From NCBI RefSeq assembly GCF_005938385.1, contig NZ_VCRA01000035.1, forward strand, positions 1 to 64,000: a stretch of 64,000 bases of DNA, in the 5' to 3' direction. The number at the start of each line of letters is the position of its first letter. Positions within the stretch are counted from its first letter, which is position 1. The notes below the pieces were generated by a model. That model did not search any database and was not told the origin of the DNA. It saw nothing but the letters and a program-made list of their open reading frames with translations. Below are positions 53,297-62,907 of the stretch, piece by piece. The DNA comes from Paenibacillus mesophilus (GTDB taxonomy: Bacteria; Bacillota; Bacilli; Paenibacillales; NBRC-103111). The position numbers were made by a program, and so were the translations under genes.

Positions 53297-54235
53297 ATGG
53301 AAGCTCTCGCGTTGGAGCGCAAGGCTGAACAAAACCGCGAGCTGAAGGAGCGCATTGCCCAGCTCAAGAAGGAACGCAACGCTATTATTCTTGCTCACTA
53401 TTACCAGCGGGATGAAATACAGGAAGTGGCGGACTTCCGGGGGGACTCGTTTTTGCTTGCGCAAAAAGCAGCGCAAACGGATGCCGATGTCATCGTATTT
53501 TGCGGCGTACATTTCATGGGGGAGAGCGCCAAAATTTTGGCGCCGAACAAAACGGTCATTATACCGGACGAACGGGCCGGATGCCCGATGGCCGACATGG
53601 TCAACGTAGAAGGATTGAAGGCGCTTAAAAGCCGTCATCCGAATGCCAAGGTCGTCACGTACATTAACTCATCGGCCGAGATTAAAGCGGAAACGGACAT
53701 TTGCTGTACGTCCGCCAATGCTGTCAAAGTGATTCAGTCCGTCGATGCGGACGAGATTATTTGGGTGCCCGACAAAAATTTGGGTGACTATGTCTCCAAG
53801 TTTACCGATAAGAAAATGATTATTTGGGAAGGGTATTGCAATACTCACGACATGCTGACGGTCAAGGATGTCATGGAGATGAAGGCGCAGCATCCGAACG
53901 CCCAATTCGTCGTTCATCCGGAATGCCGTCCCGAAGTCGTGAAGCTGGGCGATTTTGTAGGGAGTACCACGGCGATTATCAAATATTGCAAAGAATCGGA
54001 TTGCCAAGAGTTCATCGTCGGCACCGAAGACGGAACCGGCTTCCAGCTTCGCAAGGACAGCCCGGATAAAACTTTCCATTTCGCGACGAAGTTTCTCGTA
54101 TGCCCGAACATGAAGGTGAATAACCTCAAGAAAGTCGTCAAATGTTTGGAAACGATGCAGCCGCAAATTTATGTGCCGCCTCAAGTTGCGGAAAAAGCGA
54201 GACTTTCTTTGGAACGCATGTTGCAAGTTAAGTGA
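53297..54235 (+). CDS. nadA: quinolinate synthase NadA
   Basis: A 312-residue 4Fe-4S enzyme that condenses iminoaspartate with dihydroxyacetone phosphate to quinolinate. Conserved regions: NAIILAHYYQRDEIQEVADF, VIVFCGVHFMGESAKIL (cluster cysteine), CCTSANA, VHPECRPEV (cysteine) and LVCPNMKVNNLKKV (cysteine). ATG 53297 follows GAAGGGAAGG. It begins the de novo NAD block nadA-nadB-nadC. Confidence 0.95.
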   Translation: MEALALERKAEQNRELKERIAQLKKERNAIILAHYYQRDEIQEVADFRGDSFLLAQKAAQTDADVIVFCGVHFMGESAKILAPNKTVIIPDERAGCPMADMVNVEGLKALKSRHPNAKVVTYINSSAEIKAETDICCTSANAVKVIQSVDADEIIWVPDKNLGDYVSKFTDKKMIIWEGYCNTHDMLTVKDVMEMKAQHPNAQFVVHPECRPEVVKLGDFVGSTTAIIKYCKESDCQEFIVGTEDGTGFQLRKDSPDKTFHFATKFLVCPNMKVNNLKKVVKCLETMQPQIYVPPQVAEKARLSLERMLQVK

Positions 54236-54246
54236 TTTGCGCTTGG

Positions 54247-54311
54247 GGCGCAAGTTTCCGTGACACGAAACTTGCGCCATGAGCGTATGCCGACTGGTCG
54301 TTGGCATACGC
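54247..54311 (+). repeat. two perfect hairpins between nadA and nadB
   Basis: GGCGCAAGTTTC (54247-54258) pairs perfectly with GAAACTTGCGCC (54267-54278). GCGTATGCC (54283-54291) pairs perfectly with GGCATACGC (54303-54311). Neither is followed by a T-run. They occupy most of the 103-base gap and may stabilise or process the mRNA. Confidence 0.85.
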
Positions 54312-54338
54312 TACTCTCTTGTCTTGTAGGTGATCGCC

Positions 54339-55967
54339 ATGGTGCCGCGTTATTTGATCGATTTCTCGCTGAATGAGCTGCCGCGTGTAGAAACGGATGT
54401 AATGGTCATCGGAGCGGGAATTGCAGGCTTGTTCACAACCATCAGGGCTAGCGAAGCGAATCGCGTCCTGATTATTACGAAGCCGAAGTCGTTGCTTGAG
54501 AGCAATACCCGGTATGCCCAAGGCGGAATTGCCGCCGTCATATCGGATGAGGATTCCCCGGATTACCACCTTCAGGATACGTTGAACGCGGGAGCGGGGC
54601 TGTGCGATCACGATGCCGTGGAAGTGCTCGTTCACGAAGGACCTGCCGGCGTCAAAGATTTGATCGCGATGGGCACGCAGTTCGACTTGGAGAACGGAGA
54701 ACTGGCGCTAACGAAAGAAGGCGCTCACAGTCAGCGGCGCATCCTGCACGCTCACGGCGACGCGACCGGAGCGGAAATCGTCAGGGCGCTGTCCGAGAAA
54801 ACGCGGCAAAACCGCAACGTTACGATTTGGGACGACCATTTCGTAATCGATTTGGTTACGGCTAACGGCGTATGCCATGGCGCGATCGTGCAGAAGCCGG
54901 ACGGCCAGCGCGTATTCGTTCGGGCGAAAGCGACCGTCTTATGCTCCGGGGGTGCAGGTCAGCTTTACCGGTATACGACCAATCCCGAAATCGCGACAGG
55001 GGACGGCATCGCCATTGCCTACCGGGCGGGAGCGATCGTGCGGGACGTAGAGTTTATCCAGTTCCACCCGACATCGCTTTGTTATCCGGGTGCTCCTCGC
55101 TTCTTGATATCGGAGGCGCTTCGCGGGGAGGGAGCCGTGCTCCGGAACATCAAAGGCGAGCGGTTTATGGAGAAGTACGACCCGCAGCTGGAGTTGGCAC
55201 CGCGCGACATCGTAGCCCGAGCCATCCTCGACGAGATGGAGCAGACCAAATCGACGTTCGTGTATATCGACATTACTCATGAACCGGCGGAGATGGTCAA
55301 GCACCGTTTTCCGAATATATATGAGTTTTGCCTGAATTACGGGCTCGATTTGACATCCGATTGGATTCCTGTCGCTCCGGCGGCCCACTATATGATGGGC
55401 GGAGTGAAAACGGATTTGAACGGGGAAACTTCCATTAAGCGGCTGTATGCTTGCGGTGAAGTTTCCTCTACGGGTGTACATGGGGCGAATCGGTTAGCCA
55501 GCAATTCGCTGTCGGAGGCAATCGTATTCGGCCGGCGCATTATAGAGCATATCCGTACCTTGGCTCCGCTCGAAGAAACGCCGGAAATAGAGGAACGAAG
55601 CCATCGTCCGGAGCATCCGATGCAGGCCATCGTCGAGAAACGTCTGAAGCTGCAAAAGGTGATGCTTCGTTATGTGGGGCTGAAGCGCGACGCGGTCGGA
55701 CTGGAGAAAGGCTTGGACGAATTGAAGCGGCAGCTGAAAATATACGAAACGTGCTTGACGAAGAGAGAAGAATACGAGTTTGCCAATCTGTTGACGCTTG
55801 CCATGCTGACAACCGAATCCGCACTGAACCGCGAAGAAAGCCGCGGAGGGCATTACCGCGAAGATTTCCCGGAGAAGAACGACTTAGTGTGGCGGAAGCA
55901 CATTCATCTGCAGCGTGAGAACGGAATAACGGAGGAGCGCATTCATGACGTTTTACGGAAATCTTGA
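54339..55967 (+). CDS. nadB: L-aspartate oxidase NadB
   Basis: A 542-residue FAD enzyme that oxidises L-aspartate to iminoaspartate for quinolinate synthesis. The dinucleotide motif is VMVIGAGIAGLFTTI; then NTRYAQGGIAAV, LHAHGDATGAEIV and ASNSLSEAIVFGRR. The C-terminal helical domain is complete. ATG 54339 lies five bases behind TAGGTGAT; the in-frame GTG at 54330 lies inside that site. It overlaps nadC by 23 bases. Confidence 0.94.
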   Translation: MVPRYLIDFSLNELPRVETDVMVIGAGIAGLFTTIRASEANRVLIITKPKSLLESNTRYAQGGIAAVISDEDSPDYHLQDTLNAGAGLCDHDAVEVLVHEGPAGVKDLIAMGTQFDLENGELALTKEGAHSQRRILHAHGDATGAEIVRALSEKTRQNRNVTIWDDHFVIDLVTANGVCHGAIVQKPDGQRVFVRAKATVLCSGGAGQLYRYTTNPEIATGDGIAIAYRAGAIVRDVEFIQFHPTSLCYPGAPRFLISEALRGEGAVLRNIKGERFMEKYDPQLELAPRDIVARAILDEMEQTKSTFVYIDITHEPAEMVKHRFPNIYEFCLNYGLDLTSDWIPVAPAAHYMMGGVKTDLNGETSIKRLYACGEVSSTGVHGANRLASNSLSEAIVFGRRIIEHIRTLAPLEETPEIEERSHRPEHPMQAIVEKRLKLQKVMLRYVGLKRDAVGLEKGLDELKRQLKIYETCLTKREEYEFANLLTLAMLTTESALNREESRGGHYREDFPEKNDLVWRKHIHLQRENGITEERIHDVLRKS

Positions 55968-56817
55968 ACAATTGTCGAAGCACATCCGTCTATGGTTAGA
56001 GGAAGACATTGGCACCGGCGATGTAACGACGATGACTACCATACCTTTAGACCAACAGTCTAAAGGTATTATTCATGTTAAGGAATCGGGCGTGGCGGCG
56101 GGAATGCCGGTTGCGGAGCAGGTGTTCCGGATCGTGGACCCCACCCTTGTATTTATCGCCAAGGTACAAGACGGAGCGGCCGTAGAAAAAGGCACGGTGC
56201 TGGCCGAGGTGAGCGGAAGCACGCGCAGCATTTTGCTCGGCGAACGACTGGCGCTGAATTTGCTGCAGCGGCTGTCGGGAATTGCAACCCGGACGCGCCA
56301 GTATGTGGACGCCCTGAAGGGCTTTCCGGTTCGGCTGGTCGATACGCGCAAGACGACTCCCGGACACCGCGCGCTGGAAAAATACGCCGTACGGGTCGGC
56401 GGCGGGCACAATCATCGCTTCGGGCTGTACGACGCCGTTATGATCAAGGACAACCATATCAAGGGAGCGGGAGGCATCACGGCAGCCATCACGGCGGCAC
56501 GGGCCCAAATCCCCCATACGATGAAAATCGAAGTGGAAGTCGAAGGGTTCGACCAACTGGACGAAGCGCTGGGAGCCGGAGCGGACATCATTATGCTGGA
56601 CAACATGGCCCCCGACGCGATGAAGCGTGCGGTGGACATTATTAAAGGCCGCGCTCCGCATACCGTAGTCGAGGCTTCCGGCTCGGTTACGCTCGAAACG
56701 ATTGAAAATATTGCGCGGTCCGGAGTAGACGTCATTTCCGTGGGCCGGCTGACTTATTCCGTACAGGCGCTCGATATCAGCCTCGATTTGAACGAGAAGA
56801 AGGTGGCCGCGCCGTGA
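55945..56817 (+). CDS. nadC: nicotinate-nucleotide diphosphorylase (quinolinate phosphoribosyltransferase)
   Basis: A 290-residue enzyme converting quinolinate and PRPP to nicotinate mononucleotide. Motifs: [51 protein letters not shown] and [15 protein letters not shown] 55945 lies inside the end of nadB. A perfect 12-bp inverted repeat (56041-56069) lies inside the coding region. The stop overlaps the coaX start by four bases. Confidence 0.95.
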   Translation: MTFYGNLEQLSKHIRLWLEEDIGTGDVTTMTTIPLDQQSKGIIHVKESGVAAGMPVAEQVFRIVDPTLVFIAKVQDGAAVEKGTVLAEVSGSTRSILLGERLALNLLQRLSGIATRTRQYVDALKGFPVRLVDTRKTTPGHRALEKYAVRVGGGHNHRFGLYDAVMIKDNHIKGAGGITAAITAARAQIPHTMKIEVEVEGFDQLDEALGAGADIIMLDNMAPDAMKRAVDIIKGRAPHTVVEASGSVTLETIENIARSGVDVISVGRLTYSVQALDISLDLNEKKVAAP

Positions 56818-57578
56818 TTCTGGTAGTGGATGTAGGCAACACGAATATCGTGCTTGGCATCTACGAAGAGAAGAAGCTGCTGCATCACTGGAGACTCGCC
56901 ACCAACCGCTCGGCTACCGTAGACGAATACGGCATTATGGTGCACAACCTGTTCCGCTTCGCCGACATTTCCGAAGATCGGATCGAGGGGGTCATTATTT
57001 CTTCCGTCGTCCCCCCTCTTATGTTTGTTTTGGAGAGCCTTTGCTTAAAATATGTAAAGAAAAAGCCGCTTATCGTCGGTCCCGGCATCAAAACCGGACT
57101 TAACATCCGGATCGAAAATCCCCGCGAGGTGGGAGCCGACCGTATCGTAAATGCGGTGGCCGGCATCGAGCAGTACGGATCGCCGCTCATTATCGTCGAT
57201 TTCGGCACGGCCACGACGTATGACTACATAGACGACAAAGGCCAATTGCTCGGGTGCGCCATCGCGCCGGGAATAGGCATCTCGACGGAGGCGCTTTACG
57301 AGAAAGCGGCCAAGCTCCCGCGGATCGAACTGGTCCGGCCCAAGAGCACCGTCGGCCGGAATACGGTCTCGGCCATGCAGGCGGGCATTATTTTCGGATA
57401 TGCCGGGCAAGTAGACGGCATCGTCCAGCGGATGCGGGAGGAATTCAGTCCGGAGGCGAGAGTGATCGCCACGGGGGGATTGGCCGAACTAATCGCCGGG
57501 GAGTCCCGCACGGTTGAGACGGTCAACCCGCTGCTGACGCTGCAAGGATTGCAACTCATTTACGAAAGAAACCGTTAA
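56814..57578 (+). CDS. coaX: type III pantothenate kinase
   Basis: A 254-residue ASKHA-fold kinase, first step of coenzyme A synthesis. Motifs: [16 protein letters not shown] at the N-terminus, [11 protein letters not shown], and [15 protein letters not shown]. Start is GTG 56814, overlapping the nadC stop. The NAD genes and coaX thus form one unit. hslO follows 18 bases later. Confidence 0.95.
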   Translation: MILVVDVGNTNIVLGIYEEKKLLHHWRLATNRSATVDEYGIMVHNLFRFADISEDRIEGVIISSVVPPLMFVLESLCLKYVKKKPLIVGPGIKTGLNIRIENPREVGADRIVNAVAGIEQYGSPLIIVDFGTATTYDYIDDKGQLLGCAIAPGIGISTEALYEKAAKLPRIELVRPKSTVGRNTVSAMQAGIIFGYAGQVDGIVQRMREEFSPEARVIATGGLAELIAGESRTVETVNPLLTLQGLQLIYERNR

Positions 57579-57596
57579 GTCGAAAGGAATAAAACG

Positions 57597-58472
57597 ATGC
57601 AAGATTATTTGATACGCGCTACCGCATTCGACGGACGCCTTCGCGCCTTCGCCGCCAATACGACGGGAATTGTGGAAGAAATGCGGCGCAGACACGGGAC
57701 GACTCCCGTTGCAACGGCGGCTCTTGGCCGTACGGCTACCGCAGGCGTCATGATGGGCGCCATGCTGAAAGGCGAGGAGCGCCTTACGATCCAGGTCAAG
57801 GGCGACGGGTCGATCGGACAGATCGTGGTCGATGCCAATGCGAAGGGCGAAGTAAGGGGCTATGTCGACAATCCCCGTGTCGATTTGCCTCTGAATGAAC
57901 GCGGGAAGCTGGACGTTGCCGGAGCCGTAGGCGAAGGGTATTTGTACGTCATCAAGGATTTGGGACTCAAGGAGCCTTACCGCGGAAGCATTCCGATCGT
58001 TTCCGGGGAGCTGGGAGAAGATTTCACTTACTATTTCGCCAAATCGGAGCAGACTCCGTCGGCTGTAGCGCTTGGCGTTCTGGTTGCAACCGATTATTCG
58101 GTTCAAACGTCCGGAGGTTTTATTTTGCAGCTGCTGCCCGGAATGGACGATGAAGAAATCGCCGCGATCGAGGAGAAGCTCGGCAACCTCCCGCCGATCA
58201 CGACTCTTCTGGCAGATGGAGCCGACCTGGAGCATATTTTGAAGGGGCTTGTCGAATCGGTTGAAGTGCTGGAGCGGTCGGACATCCGGTTTCAATGCAA
58301 ATGCTCCCAAGAACGGGTCGAACAAACGTTGATCAGCCTCGGACGCGACGAAATCGAGCAAATATTGCGCGAGGACGGCAAGGCCGAAGTCGTCTGTCAT
58401 TTCTGCAACGAGGTATACGAATATAACGGCGAACAGCTCCATAATCTGGTGGAGAGACTTACAAACGGGTAA
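57597..58472 (+). CDS. hslO: redox-regulated chaperone Hsp33
   Basis: A 291-residue Hsp33. The N-terminal substrate-binding domain starts DYLIRATAFDGRLRAFAANT. The C-terminal redox switch has the four zinc cysteines in FQCKCSQERVEQTL and VVCHFCNEVYEY. On oxidation zinc is lost and the chaperone becomes active. ATG 57597 follows GAAAGGAA. Order coaX-hslO-yacD-cysK is as in B. subtilis. Confidence 0.95.
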   Translation: MQDYLIRATAFDGRLRAFAANTTGIVEEMRRRHGTTPVATAALGRTATAGVMMGAMLKGEERLTIQVKGDGSIGQIVVDANAKGEVRGYVDNPRVDLPLNERGKLDVAGAVGEGYLYVIKDLGLKEPYRGSIPIVSGELGEDFTYYFAKSEQTPSAVALGVLVATDYSVQTSGGFILQLLPGMDDEEIAAIEEKLGNLPPITTLLADGADLEHILKGLVESVEVLERSDIRFQCKCSQERVEQTLISLGRDEIEQILREDGKAEVVCHFCNEVYEYNGEQLHNLVERLTNG

Positions 58473-58507
58473 AATAGAGAAGAGATCGAACACGGGGAGA
58501 TTTTCGG

Positions 58508-59458
58508 ATGCGGAGCGTTAAATTGCTGTGGGGAGCCACTTCCTTGCTGTTGGCGGCCGTTCTCGTTTTGACCGTTTTGCTTGTCCGCAGTGAGGGAAAG
58601 CTGGCCAAAACGAACGAGCCCGTTCCCGACCCGGCGGAGCCGGGAGACCGACAAGCTCAAGCAGTGGCGGTAATCGGCGGCCGATCGATTACGTATGAGC
58701 AGCTGCAGCAGCGCCTTGCAGACAAGTATGGAGCGGAACTGCTGAATGTACTGCTGGATCGGGAAGCGATTCGGCAGGAGGCCGAGGAATTGAAGATTAC
58801 GGTAAGCCGCGATGAGATGGATGTGGAACTGAAACGGATGCAGGAAGGATACGAGAGCGAGGAGCGTTTCTACAAGTCGATGAAGGAGCAGCTCGGCCTC
58901 TCCAAATCGGAGCTTAGCGAGGACGTCTACTACAAATTGCTGCTCGAACGTATCGCGATACGAGGAATACAAGTGTCGGAAGCCGAAGTCGCCGCCTATA
59001 TCAAAGAGCATCCCGAAGAATTCAAGAGCTATGTCCAGTTTCATCTGTTCAAAATCGAAGTGAAAACAAAGGAAGAAGCGGCCCAAGTGATCAAAGATTT
59101 GCAGAACGGAGCGGTCTTTTCCTCTTTGGCCCAGAAGCTGTCGATCGACGCGGCAAGCGCCAAAAAAGGCGGGGATCTGGGTTGGGTCGAGGAGAGAGAT
59201 CCGTTTCTTCCGCCGTCTATCATGGAAGCGGCCCGAAGCATGAAGCAAGACGAGATCAGCAAGCCTATTCAGCTGAAGGCAAGCTTTGCCGTCATTCAGT
59301 TGAAGGAAAAGAAAGAAATAAAGAAAACGGTGGACGAACAGAAGAAAGCTTTCATTCGCAAAGAATTGGCGCTGCAAAGGGCGGTTCCGCTCAAGGAACT
59401 GGTGAAATCGATGCGGGAAAAGCGCCATGCCGAAATATTGGACCCGGAGCTTCGTTAA
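58508..59458 (+). CDS. yacD: PpiC-type peptidyl-prolyl isomerase, membrane-anchored (YacD)
   Basis: A 316-residue exported protein. One N-terminal hydrophobic segment (LLWGATSLLLAAVLVLTVLL, ~5-25) has no lipobox cysteine. A SurA_N-like helical region follows, with a parvulin domain at ~170-265 (YVQFHLFKIEVKTKEEAAQV; AASAKKGGDLGWVEERDPFL). It probably assists folding outside the membrane. ATG 58508 follows GGGGAG. It corresponds by position to B. subtilis yacD. Confidence 0.87.
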   Translation: MRSVKLLWGATSLLLAAVLVLTVLLVRSEGKLAKTNEPVPDPAEPGDRQAQAVAVIGGRSITYEQLQQRLADKYGAELLNVLLDREAIRQEAEELKITVSRDEMDVELKRMQEGYESEERFYKSMKEQLGLSKSELSEDVYYKLLLERIAIRGIQVSEAEVAAYIKEHPEEFKSYVQFHLFKIEVKTKEEAAQVIKDLQNGAVFSSLAQKLSIDAASAKKGGDLGWVEERDPFLPPSIMEAARSMKQDEISKPIQLKASFAVIQLKEKKEIKKTVDEQKKAFIRKELALQRAVPLKELVKSMREKRHAEILDPELR

Positions 59459-59482
59459 AGAGCCGAAAGTCGCAATTTTTTG

Positions 59483-59511
59483 TTGACAACCTTTAGCCGG
59501 GTTGATAAGAT
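59483..59511 (+). promoter_or_regulatory. sigma-A promoter of cysK
   Basis: TTGACA (59483-59488) and TAAGAT (59506-59511) are 17 bases apart. Downstream, at 59515-59550, a CCG...CGG arrangement containing CTCGGAATAATAA resembles part of the B. subtilis CymR site at cysK; that assignment is tentative. Confidence 0.75.
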
Positions 59512-59576
59512 GATAGTAATAAAGCCGACAAAACTACTCGGAATAATAATGAATGATCATACGGGAGGGTAACAGT

Positions 59577-60515
59577 ATGGCAAAATTGGTGCAAAGCATT
59601 ACTCAATTGATCGGTGATACGCCGCTTGTCCGCTTGAACCGCGTCGTGCCGGAAGACAGCGCGGAAATATACGTCAAGCTCGAATACCAGAATCCGGGCG
59701 CAAGCGTCAAAGACCGGATCGCCCTGAGCATGATCGAAACGGCGGAGCGCGAAGGCAAGCTGAAGGCGGGCGACACGATTATCGAGCCGACGAGCGGCAA
59801 CACCGGAATCGGACTCGCGATGGTAGCGGCAGCCAAAGGCTACAAAGCGATTCTCGTTATGCCGGAGACGATGAGCATCGAGCGGCGCAACCTGCTTCGC
59901 GCATACGGAGCGCAGCTCATCTTGACGCCAGGGCCCGAAGGCATGAAGGGCGCGATCAAACGGGCCGAGGAGCTGGCTGCCGAGAACCCGAACTATTTCA
60001 TCCCGCAGCAATTCAAAAACCAGGCGAACGTGAAGGTGCATATCGAGACGACCGGCCCGGAAATCGTGGAAGCGATCAAGTCCCACGACGGACAGCTGGA
60101 TGCGTTCATTTCGGGAATCGGCACGGGCGGTACGATTACGGGAGCGGGCAAAGTGCTTCGCGAAAATTTCCCGGACATCAAAATATTCGCCGTTGAGCCT
60201 TCCGCGTCCCCCGTATTGTCCGGCGGCGCGCCAGGTCCTCATAAAATTCAAGGTATCGGAGCAGGCTTCGTACCGGAAATATTGAATACAGACATTTACA
60301 ATGAAGTCATTACGGTGGACAACGAAGCAGCATTCGAGACGTCCCGCCGCGTGGCGAAGGAAGAAGGCATTCTCGGAGGCATCTCCTCCGGTGCGGCCAT
60401 CTTCGCGGCTTTGAAAGTAGCCAAGCAGCTCGGCAAAGGCAAGCGCGTAGTAGCCGTTATCCCGAGCAACGGCGAACGTTACTTGAGCACACCGCTTTAT
60501 CAATTCGACGAGTAA
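59577..60515 (+). CDS. cysK: cysteine synthase A (O-acetylserine sulfhydrylase)
   Basis: A 312-residue PLP enzyme that makes cysteine from O-acetylserine and sulfide. The PLP lysine is in [32 protein letters not shown] and [15 protein letters not shown] bind substrate and cofactor phosphate. ATG 59577 follows GGGAGGG; an in-frame start at 59553 lies before that site. In B. subtilis CysK also partners CymR in sensing cysteine. Confidence 0.95.
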   Translation: MAKLVQSITQLIGDTPLVRLNRVVPEDSAEIYVKLEYQNPGASVKDRIALSMIETAEREGKLKAGDTIIEPTSGNTGIGLAMVAAAKGYKAILVMPETMSIERRNLLRAYGAQLILTPGPEGMKGAIKRAEELAAENPNYFIPQQFKNQANVKVHIETTGPEIVEAIKSHDGQLDAFISGIGTGGTITGAGKVLRENFPDIKIFAVEPSASPVLSGGAPGPHKIQGIGAGFVPEILNTDIYNEVITVDNEAAFETSRRVAKEEGILGGISSGAAIFAALKVAKQLGKGKRVVAVIPSNGERYLSTPLYQFDE

Positions 60516-60630
60516 GGAACTGCTGCGTACTAAGCGTTCCTGTACCGCTGCAACTTACCCTTTTGGGCAAGGATTAAGCGCCTCTACATGTACAAATAAA
60601 TACGTAGCAGCTCTTAATCGTTTCTGACTG

Positions 60631-60654
60631 CCAGCCCCTCCTCGGAGGGGCTGG
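60631..60654 (+). terminator. strong hairpin between cysK and pabB
   Basis: CCAGCCCCTC (60631-60640) pairs perfectly with GAGGGGCTGG (60645-60654) around CTCG. No T-run follows, so it is an atypical terminator at best. The remaining 60516-60732 holds a smaller hairpin (CTTACCC/GGGCAAG near 60554) and no gene. Confidence 0.5.
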
Positions 60655-60732
60655 AGCTATTAACGGCAATTGCGAGGGCTCCTATAAAAGTAGTCGGAAT
60701 AAACGATTGGGGCTATCAGGGGGAGTTTTGAC

Positions 60733-62313
60733 GTGGGTCTAACTACGCTTGAGCAATGGAAACGATGGGCGGTCGATTACGAAAACCTCCCTTTTATTCG
60801 CAAATATACAGAGGTGCCCGGCATCCCGGCTTCTTGGGAGCCGTTTTGGAACGGCACGGGCAAGCCCTCGTTCGTTTTGGAGAGCGGGAAGAGCGGGCGG
60901 TATACGTATTTTGGGGCCGATCCGGCCGGGGTCATTACGGGTAAAGGCGCGCAGGCGACAATTGTGGAGTATGAGGACACAGGGTCCGTATGGAAGGGTG
61001 CTGTGAGGAGCGAGCGGCAAGTAACGGGATCTCCGTTGCAAATCGTGAAGTCGTGGATGCACCCGTACCGGTCTCCCGTTGTTGAAGGCGTACCTCCTTT
61101 TGCAGGGGGATGCGTCGGTTATTGGTCGTATGATGTGGCTCGTTCGATCGAACGGCTCCCCTTGTGCGCCGAGGACGATTTGCTGCTGCCCGACTATGAT
61201 TTTATGATGATGCGGCGCGTATTTGCTTACGACATGCAAGAGCGGGTGCTCTACTGCGCCGTGCACCGATTTGTTCCTTTCGGAGAAAGGGACGCTGCAT
61301 GGCCTGAGCGGTTGGACGAGCTATACAAGGAGGCGGAGCAAGAAACGCAGCGTATGGCCGACTGGTGGAAGGAAGCCGTTAACGCGGCTGCATCGGATAA
61401 ACGTTCGGAACAAAGAGCCCGCGCGTTCGACTCCATTTCCCGGGAAGAAGCGCTCGCGGTCGATGTGGAGGCTATCCCGGGAATTCGGATCGATTTCTCC
61501 AAAGAGCGATATATGGAAGCGGTTCGACAAATTCAGCGCTACATCGCGCAGGGCGATGTGTTTCAGGTGAACTTGTCCGTCAGGCAAAACCGGGAGCTTG
61601 AGCGCGAGCCGGAGCAGATTTACGAGTGGTTGCGTCTGCTCAACCCGTCTCCGTATATGGGGCTGCTTCGTTTTCCGGACTATACGATCGTCTCGGGCTC
61701 TCCGGAGCTGTTGGTCAAATCCGTCGGCGGCGTTGTCGAAACGCGTCCGATTGCGGGTACGCGTCCGCGGGGAAGCGACGAGCAGGAAGACCAGAGGCTG
61801 GCCGAGGAGCTGCTGTCGAATGAGAAGGAGCGGGCGGAGCATATTATGCTCGTCGACCTGCTGCGCAACGACCTCGGACGCGTGTCCCGGTACGGGACCG
61901 TCAAAGTAACCGATCTGATGGTCGTCGAACGATACTCCCACGTCATGCATATCGTCTCCCATGTCCAGGGCAAACTGGCGGAAGACAAAGATGCGTTCGA
62001 TCTCATTGCGGCGGCTTTCCCCGGCGGGACGATCACGGGCGCACCGAAAATACGCACGATGGAGATTATCGAGGAGCTCGAGCCGGTACGCCGGGGTCCC
62101 TATACCGGATCGATCGGATGGATTGACTATAACGGCAATATGGAATTAAATATAGTTATACGGACGCTGGTCGTCCGCGGCGGAATCGGGTACGTGCAAT
62201 CGGGAGCCGGAATCGTCATCGACTCGGACCCGGAGAAAGAATTTGTGGAGTCGCTGAACAAGGCAAAAGCGTTATGGAAGGCGATCCTATATAGCGAGAA
62301 CGCGAGGAGCTGA
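60733..62313 (+). CDS. pabB: aminodeoxychorismate synthase component I (PabB/TrpE family)
   Basis: A 526-residue chorismate-binding enzyme. N-terminal regulatory-like region (~1-230) and C-terminal catalytic domain with YIAQGDVFQVNLSVRQNREL, RPIAGTRPRGSDEQEDQRLA, LVDLLRNDLGRV and GTITGAPKIRTMEII. PabB and TrpE cannot be separated with certainty from sequence alone; the following pabA-pabC-folP genes indicate a role in p-aminobenzoate and folate. Start is GTG 60733 behind CAGGGGGAG. Six bases separate it from pabA. Confidence 0.9.
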   Translation: MGLTTLEQWKRWAVDYENLPFIRKYTEVPGIPASWEPFWNGTGKPSFVLESGKSGRYTYFGADPAGVITGKGAQATIVEYEDTGSVWKGAVRSERQVTGSPLQIVKSWMHPYRSPVVEGVPPFAGGCVGYWSYDVARSIERLPLCAEDDLLLPDYDFMMMRRVFAYDMQERVLYCAVHRFVPFGERDAAWPERLDELYKEAEQETQRMADWWKEAVNAAASDKRSEQRARAFDSISREEALAVDVEAIPGIRIDFSKERYMEAVRQIQRYIAQGDVFQVNLSVRQNRELEREPEQIYEWLRLLNPSPYMGLLRFPDYTIVSGSPELLVKSVGGVVETRPIAGTRPRGSDEQEDQRLAEELLSNEKERAEHIMLVDLLRNDLGRVSRYGTVKVTDLMVVERYSHVMHIVSHVQGKLAEDKDAFDLIAAAFPGGTITGAPKIRTMEIIEELEPVRRGPYTGSIGWIDYNGNMELNIVIRTLVVRGGIGYVQSGAGIVIDSDPEKEFVESLNKAKALWKAILYSENARS

Positions 62314-62319
62314 GCCGAG

Positions 62320-62907
62320 ATGATACTCGTCATCGACAATTACGATTCGTTTACTTATAATTTGGTGCAATATTTGGGGGAAATCGGGCAGGAGGTCGTC
62401 GTCCACCGCAACGACCAAATCGATCTGGACGGGATCGAGTCTCTGAAGCCGGACCATATTCTCATTTCGCCGGGCCCATGCACGCCGAACGAAGCGGGAA
62501 TTAGCCTGGCGCTGATCGACCGTTTCAAAGGACAAATTCCGATTTTGGGCGTTTGTCTGGGACACCAGTCGATCGGACAAGTATTCGGCGGCGAAGTCAT
62601 TCGCGCCGAGAAGCTGATGCACGGGAAAACGTCGGAAATTTACCATGACGGCAAAACGATCTTTGAAGGGATTCCTTCGCCTTATACGGCAACCCGGTAC
62701 CACTCGCTGATCGTCCGCCGCGAAACGCTTCCGGATTGTCTGGAAATCAGCGCGGAGACGAAGGACGGCGAAATTATGGGGCTCCGCCATAAGGAGTATC
62801 CGATTGAAGGCGTGCAATTTCACCCCGAATCGATCATTACGGACCACGGACTGAAGCTGCTGCGCAATTTCGTGGCGATTACCGCGGCGAGCGGAGTCCG
62901 TAAATGA
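62320..62907 (+). CDS. pabA: aminodeoxychorismate/anthranilate synthase glutamine amidotransferase
   Basis: A 195-residue class I glutamine amidotransferase that supplies ammonia to PabB. Motifs: [32 protein letters not shown], the catalytic cysteine in [13 protein letters not shown], and histidine/glutamate in GVQFHPESI. In B. subtilis this subunit also serves tryptophan synthesis. ATG 62320 is preceded by several GAG triplets overlapping the ribosome site. It overlaps pabC by four bases. Confidence 0.94.
   Translation: MILVIDNYDSFTYNLVQYLGEIGQEVVVHRNDQIDLDGIESLKPDHILISPGPCTPNEAGISLALIDRFKGQIPILGVCLGHQSIGQVFGGEVIRAEKLMHGKTSEIYHDGKTIFEGIPSPYTATRYHSLIVRRETLPDCLEISAETKDGEIMGLRHKEYPIEGVQFHPESIITDHGLKLLRNFVAITAASGVRK

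Noticed and set aside
60516-60732. T-box or other known riboswitch before pabB
   Set aside because: I could not find the T-box core (AGGGTGGNACCGCG-like) or any conserved aptamer sequence; only simple hairpins are visible.
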